Under the pieces are notes generated by a model, which was not told the DNA's origin, did no database searches, and was given only the letters and a program-made list of their open reading frames with translations. From Calycina herbarum (taxonomy: Eukaryota > Ascomycota > Leotiomycetes > Helotiales > Pezizellaceae): a DNA stretch of 64,000 nt. The stretch is taken from positions 186,001 through 250,000 of the forward strand of contig LLEY01000035.1 of assembly GCA_001414485.1 (NCBI GenBank). Reading direction: 5' to 3'. Shown here one piece after another: positions 45,879 to 56,853 of this stretch. How positions within the stretch are numbered: the first letter of the stretch is position 1; every line of letters starts with the position of its first letter. The position numbers and the translations under genes were made by a program.

Positions 45879-48014
45879 GGTAGTATGTATTTCGATTGCC
45901 GCATACGTTTAGTGTCTTGGTGAGGCATTCGTCGATTTTATGGGAGGTGAACCACAGCGATGACGGCAACGATGCGGAGTTCAGGGTCTCGAGAGGGAAC
46001 GGATGGTATTATTCGAGGCTCGAAGCAACGCCTGAGTTGTCGCGAGACTTTTTTAGGTCTCCGATGAGGTCTCTTGTGTAATTGTGCCATAGGGAGCCTT
46101 GATGAACAAGTTAGCCTCGTCGGGGCAGATCGCAGCCCAATGGCGGCTTACCTTCAGCTCAATTGCTTTTTCCGTTGAAAAATTATCTGGCCCCATGGAA
46201 GATCACACCCCTTCAGCCCGAACCTACACTGTAGACTTCGATGTGCCTCCCTCATAGGGAACGATCCAAGTTAATGCGAACTTTCGCTGGCTACATAACT
46301 CCAAAGCTCATTGGAAAACCGGGCGGGTTCAACTGAATGAGGTTGTGAGCAGAAGCTGTAGGTAGCAGGAATCGATAAGAGGACATAAGCCATGATTCTA
46401 GTATTTAGCAGAAGGGGAGAGAGAGAGAAAAGACGTAAGAAATATACAATATTAGAAAAAGGAAAAGGTGGAAGCCGTTCCTAGATTGCCTTGGATTTTA
46501 GATGGGTTGCTTACCCGGCTAGGAAGCTTCGAAATATTCAGAATTTGCCAAGCCAATGCACGTGATTGAACCAAGCCCAAGAATCCTACAACAATATACT
46601 AACGCTGAAACTGGTGTCTTACGTCACTATTCTTATTTTTGTTGTATTATTAGGGTTGGCTGTTGTTAATTGATCTTGTTTCGTTTTTAGTCGAGTCGAA
46701 AACCAACCTTTTCTTACGTTAAGTAACGTTCTATCTGTCGTTAAAATAATCCTCACATTCTTAGTATCCTGAGCCCTTTTAGTTCAGAACTTTAGAAAAG
46801 ATTCTTAATTATTCATTAAAGCGAAGACTATCCGGCTTTATTCAGTTAAAAAAGCTGGGTGGGATCCTTGTGAAAAGTCAGCTTCGATCACTCCTTGTAA
46901 TAGTGTGGTAGCCAAGTTACCTATTGTTCAAATGTTTCCCTAGAATGTCTGGTTAACTTGAAGTGCGCCCATCCAATTTGAATCTAATCCTAAACCTAGA
47001 GATAATATAAAACTTTAGGAATACCTACATATCTACCATTCTTAGTCAAATACCCTGTGAACATACTGGTGAACATAAGAAATAAAACAACATTCATCGA
47101 GACGTTTGTTGAGAAAAGTTCAAGGTATGTACAGAGGAGATAATGTTAGGATACCTAAAAGCTTGAGAAACGAAGGGATTCAAGGCGGACCATAACCTGC
47201 TCTCATTCACCACACCCCAGGGCATCACTCGCTAAGCGAAGCCGCCAAAACGGCAACAACTCCATAAAAAATTAAACAGCCAACCAAGGTCTCTCAGAAA
47301 CAAAACACTGAGACCTCCAAAAAAGCAAAAACAAAAGTTTCAAAAAATCTGCACACTCTTTCGAGGCGGCCGAGGTCAAACACAGCATTACCTGGTTGTA
47401 TTTACGGCTATCAATCCCATACTAGGTCTTTCACATTAATGCATGGGCACCCTCATCTTGTTTTTCAAAGACATTGATGTGTAGCCTGTATGACCGTTAA
47501 GCCATGCAGGATTCTACCAATTGATTGGATGTTACAGTGCCTATTTGAGAATTTGAAGATTCTTTTGTCTTTGTTTTGTTTCGTGGTGGGGTAGGGGGTT
47601 CGAGTGGGGACTGTTGTATTCACTGGTAGTTTATTTTGATTGGGGACGTTGCGATCAATACACTTTCTAGAGAAAGGAAGACGAGTTCCATTGCAAATTT
47701 TTACGGTCAGTACAAATTTCACTGAGACTCGGAGAACTGAAGAAAGTTGCTTTCCTACGACTTGAACTCGGGATAGGAAGTGATCTTAGGGACGCGCTTA
47801 TGTTAAGCTACAAACCCGTCTCGTAAAAGACCAGAACTTAAGAGAAAGGCAATTCTTCGTAAAAATCACATGAAAAGAGGTTCTTATCTTCGACAACCAA
47901 CTCCCTTCCTCTAAATTCTTACTCCGATCCCAAAATTAAACCTTTCATCTCTTTCAGTGTTGAAGAAATCGCGACTCGCCGAAGGGCTGCAAGACCGCGT
48001 GACGGAATTACTGA
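45879..48014. other. 2.1-kb gene-free region
   Basis: No frame longer than 85 codons is seen; 46600-47150 is strongly AT-rich. No transposon ends or obvious repeats were found. The left end should be the promoter of the NACHT gene. No candidate effector gene for the NACHT protein lies here. Confidence 0.45.
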
Positions 48015-49858
48015 TCATGGAGTACTAGAGAACGTCAGTATCAATAATCAGTGGGCTCAGAAGCAAGCAGCTTACCATTTGCCGGGATATCGCGGAAACG
48101 GAACACATTCACGAATAGTAAAACGATCCAAAATCCAAGCGAGGAATCTTTCAAGACCCATTCCATAACCACCGTGGGGTGTTGTTCCGTACCTAAGTCA
48201 AATCATTAGCCACACATCAACGCCTCTTAGAATAAGAGTTCTACTTACTTCCGTTGATCAGCATAAAAAGCATAAGATTCCAAGTCCCACTTGTTCTCCT
48301 TCATAACCGAAATGAGCTCCTCATAATCCTCAATTCTCATCCCTCCACCCACAACCTCTCCCACACCTGGAACAAGAACATCAACACTTTCTGTGACACG
48401 GGGATCTGATGCATCTTTCTTCATATAGAAAGCTTTAAGTTCAACTGGGAAGTGTGTGAGCATGATAGGTTCACCGATTTGATCTGTCATGGCTCGTTCT
48501 GCAGCCTCAGCAATATCTACACCAAAAGTGTGGGGTTGCTCTTCTTCAGCCATGACATCGTGTTCGTTGAGCCAGGCAATTGCTTCTGAGTATCTCATGC
48601 GTTTGAAAGGACGAGCCGGACTTTTGAAACCAGGGTTGAGAGTTTGGATGTAAGCTGCGCTTTCGGGGTCGGCTAGTAACATGTCGATGACACCACAAAT
48701 GATGTCCTCGATATGCTGTAATAAGTCCTCAAAGACGATAAAGTCGAGTTCGCCCTCAATATGGGTATATTCGGCTAAATGGCGTCGAGTTTGTGAGTTT
48801 TCGGCTCGAAATGAGGATTGAATGGTGTAGCAATCCCCAAGGATAGGAAGTTGTGTTTCAAGGTATAACTGTGAGGTTTGGGTCAAGCACACACGTTGAC
48901 CATAGTAATCAAGACCGAAAAGCGAACCACCTCCTTCAACTTGAGTTTGAACAAAAGATGGTGCAGTCGACTCTCGCATTCCATGAATCTTGTAATACTG
49001 TCGGAAAGTATCAAGTGTTGAAGAACGTGTCTTCATAACAGTTGATTCTTCTGGTCGTCGAAGCACAAGATGCCGGAGATCTGATAATGCTGATTGCTTT
49101 GCATCGTCGGGAATTATGGCGCTGAAGGATTCTGGTCCACCTGGAGCTTCTCCAATGATAGAATAAAAATCGACGTGCAATTCGCGGTCTCCAGGGGCTT
49201 TTTTGTCGGGCGGGGCCTCTTTCATCTTGCCGTACACTTCTAGCGTTGCTTGCCTTTGAAGCAGTTTTCGGGCAGTATCATGGAGATGACCGGAAAACAT
49301 GCATGAAAGGATGCCTCGAGTGTCTGAAAGGTAGACGAATGTCTGTGTTTTGGTGCTTCGAACTCTATCTACATCGATGCGCCCTACAACACGAACACGA
49401 GTCCCAGCTATGCTATCGTTGCCCAAGATAACCCCACGCGGTTGATTATCAGAAATCTTCATTTTGATGGCGACTGGAAGGCGCTCGTCTTGCTTGATAA
49501 CAACCTTTCTTGCCTCGGCCAAGGAAATTTGCCTAGCCTCCTCTTCTTCCTCCGCTTTGTGAAGCTTTTTCAGGTATTCGTTATGCCGTCCAATGACTTT
49601 CTTCATGGCAGTTTTTGCAGCATCTCTCCACTCAGGTGGACCAGTCTCGTTGCCTGCTATGCGAGTTTTGAAAATTGGTGGAGGAGAACTTGATTCAGGA
49701 GGAAAGCGAATGTATGCAGCAAACAAAGTTGAGAATGGGCTTTCAACGGTACCCGTGGTCCCCTTTTCGTCGCTACCGGCGTTCTCGTCAATGTAGATGA
49801 TGACTTGTTCGCCTGATGGTACAACCGAAGTTCTAATTGGTAAAGTTGAGGATGACAT
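48015..49858 (-). CDS. Asparaginyl-tRNA synthetase, cytoplasmic
   Basis: Class II aminoacyl-tRNA synthetase charging tRNA-Asn; orthologue of yeast DED81 by type. Exons on the minus strand: 49858-48249, 48192-48076, 48025 excluded, 48024-48015, giving 578 residues. An N-terminal appendage (about 1-110, with a lysine/glutamate helix [14 protein letters not shown]) precedes the OB-fold anticodon domain ([20 protein letters not shown]). The catalytic core has [16 protein letters not shown], motif 2 [32 protein letters not shown], and motif 3 [15 protein letters not shown]. The protein would stop at PGKW if the last intron (48025-48075) were retained. Splicing to a 10-nt last exon gives PGKCTP at the C-terminus, which is the family's usual ending. 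A conserved housekeeping gene and a useful anchor for placing the organism. Confidence 0.95.
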
Positions 49859-50626
49859 ATTGATTGCCAGATTTAGTCGATTGTTTTTGGTAGGTAAATA
49901 TCAAAACGTAAGAGAGATTGAAAGGAAAAGGAATTTGGATTATAAAGGAAAGGTTGAGTCACAGGTCAGTCATACTCATTCGGCCTGACACGACCACGAT
50001 TACTGGTGCTGGAGGTTGCAGTGGCTGAGGAATGTGGCTGAACACTGCAAAGAACTGCTTCAAATCAATAGATAAAATAAGGAATAGAAAGGTGTGAACC
50101 TTTTATATGGCGACATAGTGGCGTCGAAATAATGAGGGGTTGCTTCTTCACCTTTCCTTGAGGTCAAAATAATCGAGTGGAGGAGGGTTTGACTCAAGAA
50201 TCAAGACCTGAGACTTTGGAATTTTGCGATGAAAGAGACGGCGTTCTGTAGATTGGGGATGTTAGCTGGAATTTAGGAGGACTGTTGGAATTGAGGCTCT
50301 CACAGTTGGATTTGATTTAATGTATCTGAAAAAGTGATTTGAAGCATCATGGAAAAGGCCTCGGGCTTCGAGAAAACGACAACTTTCCTAAATGTGATCT
50401 CGCTCGTCTATCCATATATATACATCTATATCTGCCGATAGGACCCTTCATATATATATTCTCCAAAGAAAGAGATATAACCCCGCCAAGCCAATCTAAC
50501 ATTCGTAAGATACCCCTAAGAATGGTGATGCAACACGCTGATAACATTTTAACTCCACATACTCCAAACCCAACCTCATAGTCAAAGTGAACCTCCCAAT
50601 ATGCTTATCACTCTCAAATCGTAACC
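49859..50626. other. Upstream region of the asparaginyl-tRNA synthetase gene
   Basis: Includes pyrimidine and AT-rich sequence. The frames at 50339-50581 and 50347-50547 overlap on opposite strands and have no features. Confidence 0.4.
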
Positions 50627-50887
50627 ATGGACAATCGAATCTTCCGTTATGGTTCCCATCGTGCTTCTTCCACTCTCTCTCAGCCCCCCCTTCCTCCCCT
50701 CGAGTACGATTGGATAGATTACTCGAAAATAGCGTCTAGTCACCCTCGATCTTGGAACTCTCCGATAATATCAAGTTCCACCTCACTAAGCCTGGCTCAA
50801 TCTCCTCCTCCTCCCTCATCTCAACCATCTTCTCTTTCTTTCCCTTCTTCTAATGACCTTTATTCTCAAACATCCTCCTCCCCCTGA
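50627..50887 (+). CDS. Possible small Ser/Pro-rich protein
   Basis: An 86-codon ATG frame begins MDNRIFRYGSHRASSTLSQP, has LPPLEYDWIDYSKIASSHPR in the middle and ends in a Ser/Pro-rich low-complexity tail. The first half is protein-like. It may be truncated or the first exon of a longer gene. It overlaps the 3' end of the opposite-strand frame at 50850-51122; both are unlikely to be fully coding at the overlap. Confidence 0.28.
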   Translation: MDNRIFRYGSHRASSTLSQPPLPPLEYDWIDYSKIASSHPRSWNSPIISSSTSLSLAQSPPPPSSQPSSLSFPSSNDLYSQTSSSP

Positions 50888-51122
50888 CCATACCCCCCAT
50901 TCTTCCCCACCCACCAACGGTCTCCTCTCCAAACCCGTCCTCACTAACACCGCTCATGCTCACACCCCTAACAACCATCTCCTTCAATCCAAAGACGACA
51001 AAAACAAAGATAGCATAACTAAGTGCACAGAGTACGAACATGAGAATTGCTGTTCTGAGTTCCTTCATTTTTCGCGGTTGTTGCGATGGAGAATTGACTT
51101 TGGAGGTTTTGGAGGCGTACAT
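50850..51122 (-). CDS. Possible small single-pass membrane protein
   Basis: A 90-codon ATG frame with a polar N-terminus, RKMKELRTA, then one clear hydrophobic segment ILMFVLCALSYAIFVFVVFG (about residues 26-45), and a Gly/Met-rich tail. Nothing is known about it; the hydrophobic segment with a basic flank is the only sign of reality. Confidence 0.28.
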   Translation of the reverse strand: MYASKTSKVNSPSQQPRKMKELRTAILMFVLCALSYAIFVFVVFGLKEMVVRGVSMSGVSEDGFGEETVGGWGRMGGMVRGRRMFENKGH

Positions 51123-52643
51123 TTTTGCTGGTGGTTGATGGATGATGAGGTGAGAAGTGAAGGTCTAAGACGGATTTGTATGACAATTTCCGAATCCTCT
51201 AGAAAGCTGTTGATGTAATGGAATTTCTCCGTAGCGTGTAGATAGAGTGGGATTTGCCTTCGAATTTCCCCTCCTTCTATTTCTTCCCGTCGTCTAGTTG
51301 AAAGCGTTGAGATTTCTGACTCGCGGCTGCGTTCAATTGCTCTCGTGCTTCCCAAATTCCTGTCGTGATTTCTTTTTTCCTCTTCTCCCCTCTCTTCTTT
51401 CAAAAGCAAGAATGTCAAAAGATAAATCGTCTCGTCGTTCTCGTTATCGTTCCTCAAAATAAAGATCGTCAAAATCCCGTTTCAAATCCCACACAAAAAA
51501 AAGGGGGGAAGGTCCAGGGGGAAAAGGGGGTAAGGATATTTCCAGAAAAAATGCAAAAATATGTTCAAGAAAAAGACCTTCGATGTCGTGTAAAACAAAA
51601 CCCAAAGCAAGGAAGAAAACCCCCTTCTTATCCCCTCCTTCCCCTTCCCAATCCCCTTACCCCTCCATCCAATCTCTCCATCTCATATAAGCCGCAATAG
51701 GCACGTCAGCCTTTCCCCATTAAGCCAGAGTACGCACCCGCGGAGATCGGAAATTAAGGGTCCGATGGATTGGGAAGGAGGCTTGATTGGATGGAATCCA
51801 AATGGATCTGTTCTGGAAATGGATTCAAATACGCAGAACGAAAAGCCCCCCGTGGTAATTGGAGTGATTGGTTGGTCCGCGACTCGTATTTTCATCTGGG
51901 CAGGGTTCCTGTGTACGCGTCGAAGTGACAAGCGGCGCCGATGAGCACTGGCTCCGGGGAAGGTGGCGAGGAGGGGTTTTTGGGTGGTGAGTAAGATTAT
52001 GAGGGGGAATTAATTCCTGTAAATGTTGAAAGTCTTTTGAATTCATCGCGATCGAGCAAATCCGTGTCCTGAAGTTGACCGACAGATACGGACAGCCTCA
52101 GGGTTTCCACAGGGTTCCTGCGGGGGTAAAATCGAGGCTGGCCCCCACCGTTATGGTTACCTTATTTAGCTACTCATTGTCATCCGTACATATACGAATC
52201 GATCCTCCCGTCTAGAAAGCTCGGGTAGGGAAATAATGTCTCACCTCATGTACACGAAGAATGATTTCGTCGCGTTGAAATGATGAAACGAGAATATTAC
52301 GGTTGTACATTAGCGATTGGTATGAGAAGAGAGAGACAGGAATATATCGTAACTACCTGGGCATTTGAATTCTGTGTCCTAGGAAAGTATGTTATTGAAA
52401 CTCGCAAGATGACGGGAACCATCCCGAGTTACAACACTGAGACAGCAGGCTTACATATCCAGTCAAGCAAACTCAATTGCAACAGAATCGTTAGATCATC
52501 CTCTTAGAGAAAACCAGACCACCGAAGCATAGTCAACGATCTACTTGACCAAGATTCCAAAGGGCCCACATTTCTTTCAGAATCATTAGTGGGAAGCATT
52601 TATAGGTACAAATCATTATATTTCAGCATAGATCTTGATTGCT
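51123..52643. other. 1.5-kb intergenic region, no gene recognised
   Basis: Frames at 51065-51472, 51365-51700 and 52280-52507 are compositionally biased (Arg/Glu-rich or Lys/Pro-rich) without motifs. Long purine and pyrimidine tracts are seen at about 51488-51560 and 51620-51690. Confidence 0.4.
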
Positions 52644-53800
52644 CTATGCAAAAGCAGAAACCTTCACGGTCTTCCCATGTGCAGCGCTCTCCTTCGCAGC
52701 CTCAATTATCTTCAAAACGTCTCGCGCTTCAGTTGCCTTGACTGGCACAGCATCAAATCCAGCCCCATCAATTGCGTCCGCAAACCTTGAGTATAGAGAG
52801 GCGTAGGTAAGTGGTTCAATGTTGGGAAGCTTGCTCTCCTTTGGCTCGCCATCCTCCAGGACGACTAATGTTCCTGACCTCTCTGCGCCCTCAACACCAA
52901 ACCCTGCATCGCCTGGCTTCTTTCCAGCCTTCAGCTGGTCCTCTTGGACGTCGAGGTGGAATTTTTTGAAGCTGCCCTTAGTGCCCCGAACCCAAAATCG
53001 TAGTTGTTCGGTTTCCACGGACATGACTCCTGCTTTCACAGTAACCAGTGGTCCATTGTTTGCGTAATGTAACAAAATAGTAATGCTGTCTGGCTCCGCT
53101 TGACCATCGTTTCTCTGGTTTGCAAATATGGCGGTGACACTCACAGGCATACCGAATAGTACATATGCCTGATCGATCAAATGTGGCCCAAGATCATACA
53201 AGACGCCACCAGCTTGGTTCATTCCCAATGTTCCTTTCCATGTATCAGGACGAACAGCCTTGTATCGATCGAAATGGGTGTTAAATTCTACGCATCTTCC
53301 AATTGTGCCATCATCCAACAACTTCTTTATGGTGAGGAAATCGGAATCCCATCTTCGGTTTTGGTATACGCAAATCAACTTTCCCGTCTTTGCGGATAGC
53401 TCGACCAGCTGTTGCGCCTCGGAGCTCGTTGGGACGAATGGCTTTTCCACGATGACATGTTTGCCTGCTTCAATTGCAGCTTTTGCAAAGGCGAAGTGGG
53501 TATCTGGTGTTGTGGTGATGGCAATGATATCCACCGAAGAATCGGCAAACATTTCCTCTACCGTATGGTATATCTTCGCGTCTGGGTGGTCTTTGGAGGC
53601 ATCGTCGTTGGGTTTTGGGGTGCGTTGCACGATGGCATGAAGTTTGAACTGAGGGGTAACTTGGATGAGGGGAATATGGAAGACCTTTGCGGACATTCTG
53701 TACCCAACTGTCAGCTTTCCACATGTTAATAGCGGGGTAGGGAGGATTTTTCTACTGACCCATATCCTATCACACCAACATTGTAGCTTTTTCCTGCCAT
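52644..53800 (-). CDS. Gfo/Idh/MocA-family oxidoreductase
   Basis: NAD(P)-dependent dehydrogenase acting on a sugar, cyclitol or related substrate, presumably cytosolic. Exons on the minus strand: 53800-53760 and 53697-52644, giving 364 residues. The intron splits the dinucleotide-binding motif VGVIGYGMSAKVFH. Then come IIAITTTPDTHFAFAKAAIE, the family's GKHVIVEKPFVPTS with the catalytic-region Lys of EKPF, and ICVYQNRRWDSDFLTIKKLL. The C-terminal beta-sheet domain has GGVLYDLGPHLIDQAYVLFG (His of the active site), KAGVMSVETEQLRFWVRGTK and the end VKVSAFA. Similar in layout to fungal and bacterial oxidoreductases of the YdgJ type; the substrate is unassigned. Confidence 0.92.
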
Positions 53801-55187
53801 TGTTTGATTTTGCTTACTGTGATGTATGATGATGGATGGATGGATAATGAATGTATGTTGGAGAGAGAACAAGGGAGAGAAGAAGATTGCAAAGTTGGCA
53901 ACATCATTAATAATGGGAAGGATCACTAGCCAGGCGAGACCAGCTTTGGTGGGGTGAAGCTGAATGAAAGTGGGATGTTGTGTTGATGGCCATACATCTA
54001 CCTACTAACCCTTGACATAGGTGCTGTTGGTGGGACCACAATTGCATTCTGTATAGCCCTTTTCTCGGATATACGAAGATATTGAATTATCATGGCCCAA
54101 TTGCAACGTTTACGGGTAGAGCAAGCCAACGTGGCGGTCGTCCTACGGTCATTCTGCGGTCGTTCTGCGGTCGTTCTGAGAGCTCTGGTTGAGTTCTGCT
54201 GTGGAGTTGAGTCAGGCGAAATGTGGCGATTCTCACGGAGGAACATCGGAATTATCTATCCGCACCCCAGGTGTGTATCTATCTATCTTCTCCTCTGGTC
54301 CTCTTCAATTGTGCTGCTCAATCCACCCATTACATTGCTTCGTGCTACAATGCCGTACAGCGGCAGTGCCGCGCGTCTATTGACGCAATGGAGACGACCT
54401 GTCCATGAATCCGAGTTTCCTACCGTTTCTTGCTATTTTTCTTGTTCGTGTTCTTGTACAATGCAATTCATCCCAAGATGCAAATGTTTCTCTCTGTGCA
54501 TCCAATCGCTACTCCGTCTCCGTCCGAGTTGGAAGCTAAATCTCGTACACGGCCGTTTTTCTACAACCCAACACCTCCAAAGTCATGGACAAACTTCATA
54601 GGGAATAGTGACCTGTGACGAGCGTCCAATTAGAAAGAGCTTTTCGGATGCGTCCTTGCTATGGAGTACGAGTACAAGTATCCACCAAAGCAGCAAATGA
54701 TCGGAAAGCCTCATTTATATCGAAACATGGGGAACTTTCGCTCTTCAAGCACTATTATCTCGATGCTTCCGATGCCCGATGTGTCCGATTCCTCCATAAC
54801 AGACCCCGTATTACTTCATCAATACTAGCCTCTAGCCTACGGAATCCCATACATTCGTATGAAACAAACAAGACGGAGACCCAGCCTTATGTCTTCTGAC
54901 AAATGCTTCCGAGATGTTTGTCTGTGCAATTTTTAGTAATGATGTACGGGCCGACTGTTCGTTGACGATATACTTTTCGCAAAGATACGAGTTAGCTATA
55001 CACGTTTTGGATCTAAACCTACGGTTATTTTCAAGCTTGAGTGCTTGTTAAGAAGACATGTTTCGCCATCACTCAGAATTACCAAATTTCAGGGACAATC
55101 CAGTATACAATTTGATTGCCCTGATCGACTCCATTTAACGAAGAGCGTTCCCAAGAGTCAATACTAGTCGACCAAGACCACCGAAGC
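53801..55187. other. 1.4-kb intergenic region, no gene recognised
   Basis: Frames of up to 169 codons (54092-54601, plus) occur but lack motifs; part of this frame covers three near-copies of gcggtcgttct at about 54137-54178. The right end is the presumed promoter of the disrupted receptor gene. Confidence 0.42.
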
Positions 55188-55229
55188 ATGCTTCCCCACA
55201 AGATTCTCCTCCACAGCATATCAATAACA

Positions 55230-55237
55230 CCTGCCAT
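55230..55237 (+). repeat. Left 8-bp target site duplication (CCTGCCAT)
   Basis: The octamer cctgccat immediately precedes the left end of the hAT-like element and is repeated exactly after its right end at 56846-56853. Eight-bp duplications are diagnostic of the hAT superfamily among common fungal DNA transposons. Confidence 0.88.
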
Positions 55238-55401
55238 CAGCGTATTAACAAACTACTCAACTACTCGAGTACTACTCGAGTAGTCGTGAGTAGAGTAGAG
55301 TAGAGTATGAGTAGTAAGTTAGATGAGTAGAGTAGAGTAGCTACTCTTGACTACTCTTGACTACTCGAGTAGTCTATAAATAGTAGTAATATATAAATAT
55401 A

Positions 55402-56541
55402 ACGTGGTTTATCATCGAGTCGCCCACTTTTCCTTGGCATTAAACTTTAAACATTAATAAATCAACTACAACATATCAAATTAACTAAAACTAATCGGAA
55501 TCCGATAAACTAGATACATCTACAGCTTCTTGACAAGTTCGCGTATTATGACCAGCTTTTCTACAAATCCTATAGTGCCGCCTAGACAATTGCCCCTCTT
55601 TACAACTCCCCCCCCGCCGTACGTACGTCGCGTCGTACCTGCTTATCTACGTCCTCTTGTGATATAACATCCTGTGTATCCTCTATAATAAGTGCACCAC
55701 CTTGACGTATACGAGCCTTTTTAGCTCTACGACGCTTGCTTAGGGCTTCGTTTGCTGCTCGAAGTGTACGTACCTCCGCAGACAAAAGGGTCATTTCATG
55801 GGCCATTCTCTCTGTACCCTTTGCCAACGCAGTAACCGTCTCAAAAAGTAGCCCATTCCCTATTCCCTGGCTGAACTGCCTTGCCTCTACCACGTCGATC
55901 TACGCAGGTTACAACCATTGCAGCGCAGATTATACCTATCATAAACCCAGTCTCGTCGAAGTTATAGAAGTCGCAGTCTAAAATCCCGTATTTTGCCCTC
56001 ATGTTTTCCACCAGTCGAAACCACGCGCCAATTAGCTCAGGATCTTCGCATAAGGCCCTTTGGAAATCGTAAACGCGATTAAAACGCGTCTTAGGGGCTG
56101 GTTGTCGTTGTACAAATCGATGAGCCCAGAGCTTGCCAACGCGTCCTGCCCCCCTTGATTCCAGGATAAAATTGGCCATATCTTCCACACCAGCAAGCCG
56201 TGGTGCAAACCCTCTAGAATCTAGCTCAAGTATATTCCGAGAAATCACCTCCTCTTCTAGTGTAGTTAATTTATGACGATTAGGTCGTGTTTCGTCGCGA
56301 GGAGTTCGGCCAGCCATTCTGTCCCTAAGTGTAGTTCTAGGGACCCTATACAGTTTTGCTGCAGTCCGAGTATTTATTGTCTTAGATGAACGAATAGCCT
56401 CAATAGCTAGAATGATTCGAGCTTCTTTGGTTTGAACTTCCATTTGTAGTAGTTGAGAAAACGCGTATTAAAGTTAGTAGGGTGGAATGTGGGGAAAAGT
56501 GGGCGACTCGATGATATAGGCGACTCGATGATAAACCACGT
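55402..56541 (-). mobile_element. Fot1/pogo-type transposon, internally deleted
   Basis: The ends start acgtggtttatcatcgagtc and run inward identically from both sides for about 23 bp, flanked by TA (55400-55401 and 56542-56543). The right end carries an extra tandem copy of the atcatcgagtcgcc segment before continuing to the shared cacttttcc. The coding content on the minus strand is a fused remnant of a Fot1-family transposase, so this is a deletion derivative. It sits entirely inside the hAT-like element and is therefore younger than it. Confidence 0.87.
55600..56443 (-). pseudogene. Remnant Fot1/pogo-like transposase with most of the DDE domain deleted
   Basis: From ATG at 56443 the frame shows a helix-turn-helix (TRTAAKLYRVPRTTLRDRMAG), a CENP-B-type DNA-binding part (FAPRLAGVEDMANFILES, VGKLWAHRFVQRQPAPKTRF) and the first catalytic Asp in FYNFDETGFMIG. 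It reads QPGNREW and then stops at 55841. In another frame overlapping by about 50 bp comes the usual C-terminal coiled region (ETVTALAKGTERMAHEMTLL, EALSKRRRAKKARIRQGG) to the stop at 55600. The stretch with the second and third catalytic Asp residues is missing. The product cannot catalyse transposition. Confidence 0.85.
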
Positions 56542-56845
56542 TAAGCTAAGAAGATATAATTTTAGTATTAAAAAGCCGTGAAAATTAGATAAGAATTCTC
56601 GCGTCTTCTCTCTGTTCTCTTCTAAAGAGATATAACCTTAGAAAATTCTAATGACTATTTATAGAAAACTCTTACTAGGCTGTTCTAGTACTATAAATAT
56701 ATACCGATTTTAGGCCCGACTCTCCCGAGCGTCGGTCCGAATCGGTCCGTACTACTCGAGAACTACTTGAGTAGTACTCGAGTAGTGTTGAGTAGAGTAG
56801 AGTAACAGTCACTACTCTACTCTACTCTACTCATTTAATACGCTG

Positions 56846-56853
56846 CCTGCCAT
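56846..56853 (+). repeat. Right 8-bp target site duplication (CCTGCCAT)
   Basis: Exact copy of 55230-55237 immediately after the right inverted repeat. One copy belongs to the original receptor gene and encodes part of its signal peptide. Confidence 0.88.

Larger units (their letters stand above)
55238..56845. mobile_element. hAT-like non-autonomous transposon, with a nested Fot1-like element
   Basis: The ends are the inverted repeat cagcgtattaa (55238-55248) and ttaatacgctg (56835-56845), perfect over 11 bp, flanked by identical 8-bp duplications. Inside each end are many GAGTA/TACTC repeats (for example gagtagagtagagta near 55293 and tactctactctactc near 56815), like the subterminal transposase-binding repeats of hAT elements. 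Without the nested 1140-bp insert and its TA duplication the element is about 466 bp and non-coding, so it needed transposase supplied from elsewhere. A related, degraded copy lies at 63240-63915. Confidence 0.82.

Noticed and set aside
55260..56833. Regularly repeated GAGTA/TACTC units as a possible CRISPR-like array or telomeric repeat
   Set aside because: The spacing is irregular, repeats occur in both orientations at both ends of a TSD-flanked element, and the context is a fungal transposon. Subterminal transposon repeats explain them.
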